A stretch of 5,846 nucleotides of DNA from the NCBI GenBank assembly GCA_002338515.1, contig DDIL01000063.1, positions 20,217-26,062 of the forward strand, in the 5' to 3' direction. This document shows positions 4,936-5,846 of the stretch, in pieces. The stretch's first letter is position 1; each line of letters opens with the position of its first letter. The notes under the pieces are model-generated. The model had not been told where the DNA came from, searched no databases, and worked only from the letters and a program-made list of their open reading frames with translations. Source of the stretch: Glaciecola sp. UBA1851 (GTDB taxonomy: Bacteria > Pseudomonadota > Gammaproteobacteria > Enterobacterales > Alteromonadaceae). A program made the position numbers and the translations under genes.

Positions 4936-5846
4936 TTGAGTTTTAAGCGTGATTTTGATTTTACGAGTATTTCTAATGAAATTTATCTAGATTCTGCTGC
5001 CACTAGCAAAACGTTAACAACGAGTATTTCTGCAATTAACGAATATTTTAAATTCTACAATGCAAATGTTCATAGAGGTAGTTATAGCAGTGCGATTAAA
5101 GCGACTAATTTATATGAATTAGCGCGTGAAAGTGTGGCTCAATTAATAAATGCAACTAGTACAAATGAAGTTGTATTTACTAGTGGAGCAACACAAAGCC
5201 TAAACTTAATAGCAAACGGCTTACACTCAAATATGTTACACGGCGATGAAATTCTCATTTTTGAAAGTGAGCATCATGCAAATATTTTGCCTTGGCAAGC
5301 CCTTGCCAAGCGCTTGAATATGACTTTGACGCCTATTAAATTAGAGCCGTCGGGTATATTTAATGACGAAAGCTTGTCGAAATGTTTAGATCGCATAACT
5401 AATAAAACAGCGATAATTGCGATGGCGCATGCTTCCAATGCATTAGGGAATGTTTACCCAATAAAAACAATATGCGAAAAAGCCAGACAACATGATGCAT
5501 TAACTATTATTGACGGCACTCAAGCGGCTCTTCATTTACATGTTGATGTACAAGTTATTAATTGTGATTTTTATGCATTAAGCGGTCACAAAATGTATGC
5601 TAGTACAGGCATTGGCGCGATGTATGGAAAGTTTTCATTGCTGGAAAATTTAATTCCTTCAACGTTAGGCGGTGAAATGATTACTCAGGTAACTTGGACT
5701 GGGTTTCAAACTCAACCGCCACCTATAAAATTTGAAGCAGGTACCGGTAATATTGTTGGTGCAATTAGTCTTGGTGAATCCGCTGCTTACATCAAATCAA
5801 ATTTTGCTAACTTACAGCGTTATGAAACTCGTCTTTTTAAATACCT
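4936..5846 (+). CDS. csdA: cysteine desulfurase, CsdA/SufS type (3' end outside window)
   Basis: This class of PLP enzyme removes sulfur from cysteine, giving alanine and an enzyme-bound persulfide used for iron-sulfur clusters and other sulfur products. The first 303 of about 400 residues are present. Visible landmarks are IYLDSAATSKT (16-26), NVHRGSYSSA (44-53), TSGATQSLNL (82-91), the cofactor-stacking SEHHAN (111-116), MAHASNALGN (163-172), the PLP-binding aspartate in IIDGTQAA (191-198) with Q196, the Schiff-base lysine K219 in SGHKMYASTGIG, and FEAGT (266-270). The sequence is closest to E. coli CsdA. The catalytic cysteine loop and C-terminus lie beyond the edge, so CsdA and SufS cannot be fully separated. 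The frame opens after TAA at 4918-4920; TTG at 4936 is the only usual start consistent with the family N-terminus, with GAGAG (4927-4931) as a modest ribosome site. It has FEAGTGN where relatives have EAGTPN. No strong promoter stands out in the AT-rich upstream DNA. Confidence 0.88.
   Translation, partial: MSFKRDFDFTSISNEIYLDSAATSKTLTTSISAINEYFKFYNANVHRGSYSSAIKATNLYELARESVAQLINATSTNEVVFTSGATQSLNLIANGLHSNMLHGDEILIFESEHHANILPWQALAKRLNMTLTPIKLEPSGIFNDESLSKCLDRITNKTAIIAMAHASNALGNVYPIKTICEKARQHDALTIIDGTQAALHLHVDVQVINCDFYALSGHKMYASTGIGAMYGKFSLLENLIPSTLGGEMITQVTWTGFQTQPPPIKFEAGTGNIVGAISLGESAAYIKSNFANLQRYETRLFKY

Overview
The window looks like chromosomal core DNA from an AT-rich marine gammaproteobacterium. 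The best guess is the order Alteromonadales (Colwellia, Thalassotalea or Pseudoalteromonas type). This rests on protein resemblance from memory: a LolC permease with an intact hook and pad, an XthA nearly collinear with the E. coli enzyme, a CsdA-like cysteine desulfurase, and a PilZ-family protein divergent from lolC. Genes are short, closely spaced and on both strands. No tRNA, rRNA, CRISPR array, insertion sequence or phage gene is visible.

Left part (1-2100): a possible gene start runs off the left edge on the minus strand. Next is a minus-strand PilZ-domain-like protein, which I start at an internal TTG (676) because of a good Shine-Dalgarno there. It is divergent from lolC at 774. The roughly 100 bases between them hold two overlapping, oppositely directed promoter candidates. 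lolC is not followed by lolD or lolE, which is the usual order; a promoter and an unrelated gene follow instead.

Middle (2040-4160): a purine phosphoribosyltransferase-like gene with its own promoter and a GTG start converges on a minus-strand pair, xthA (exonuclease III) and a CbiM-like membrane protein. These two overlap by 8 bases and are probably co-transcribed and translationally coupled. An 11-pair hairpin covers the convergent stop region.

Right part (4160-5846): a small plus-strand reading frame of unknown nature, whose in-frame ATG start is separated from the main body by a single TGA; a minus-strand 92-residue membrane-anchored zinc-ribbon protein with an extended -10 promoter and an inverted repeat just after the predicted start of transcription; and the first 303 codons of a CsdA/SufS-type cysteine desulfurase, cut by the right edge.

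The genes do not form one pathway. They are housekeeping functions: lipoprotein export, purine salvage, base-excision repair and sulfur mobilisation. I see no convincing new multi-gene system. The items most worth a second look are the separation of lolC from lolDE, the TGA-interrupted small frame, the degenerate PilZ motif, and the operator-like repeat upstream of the zinc-ribbon gene.
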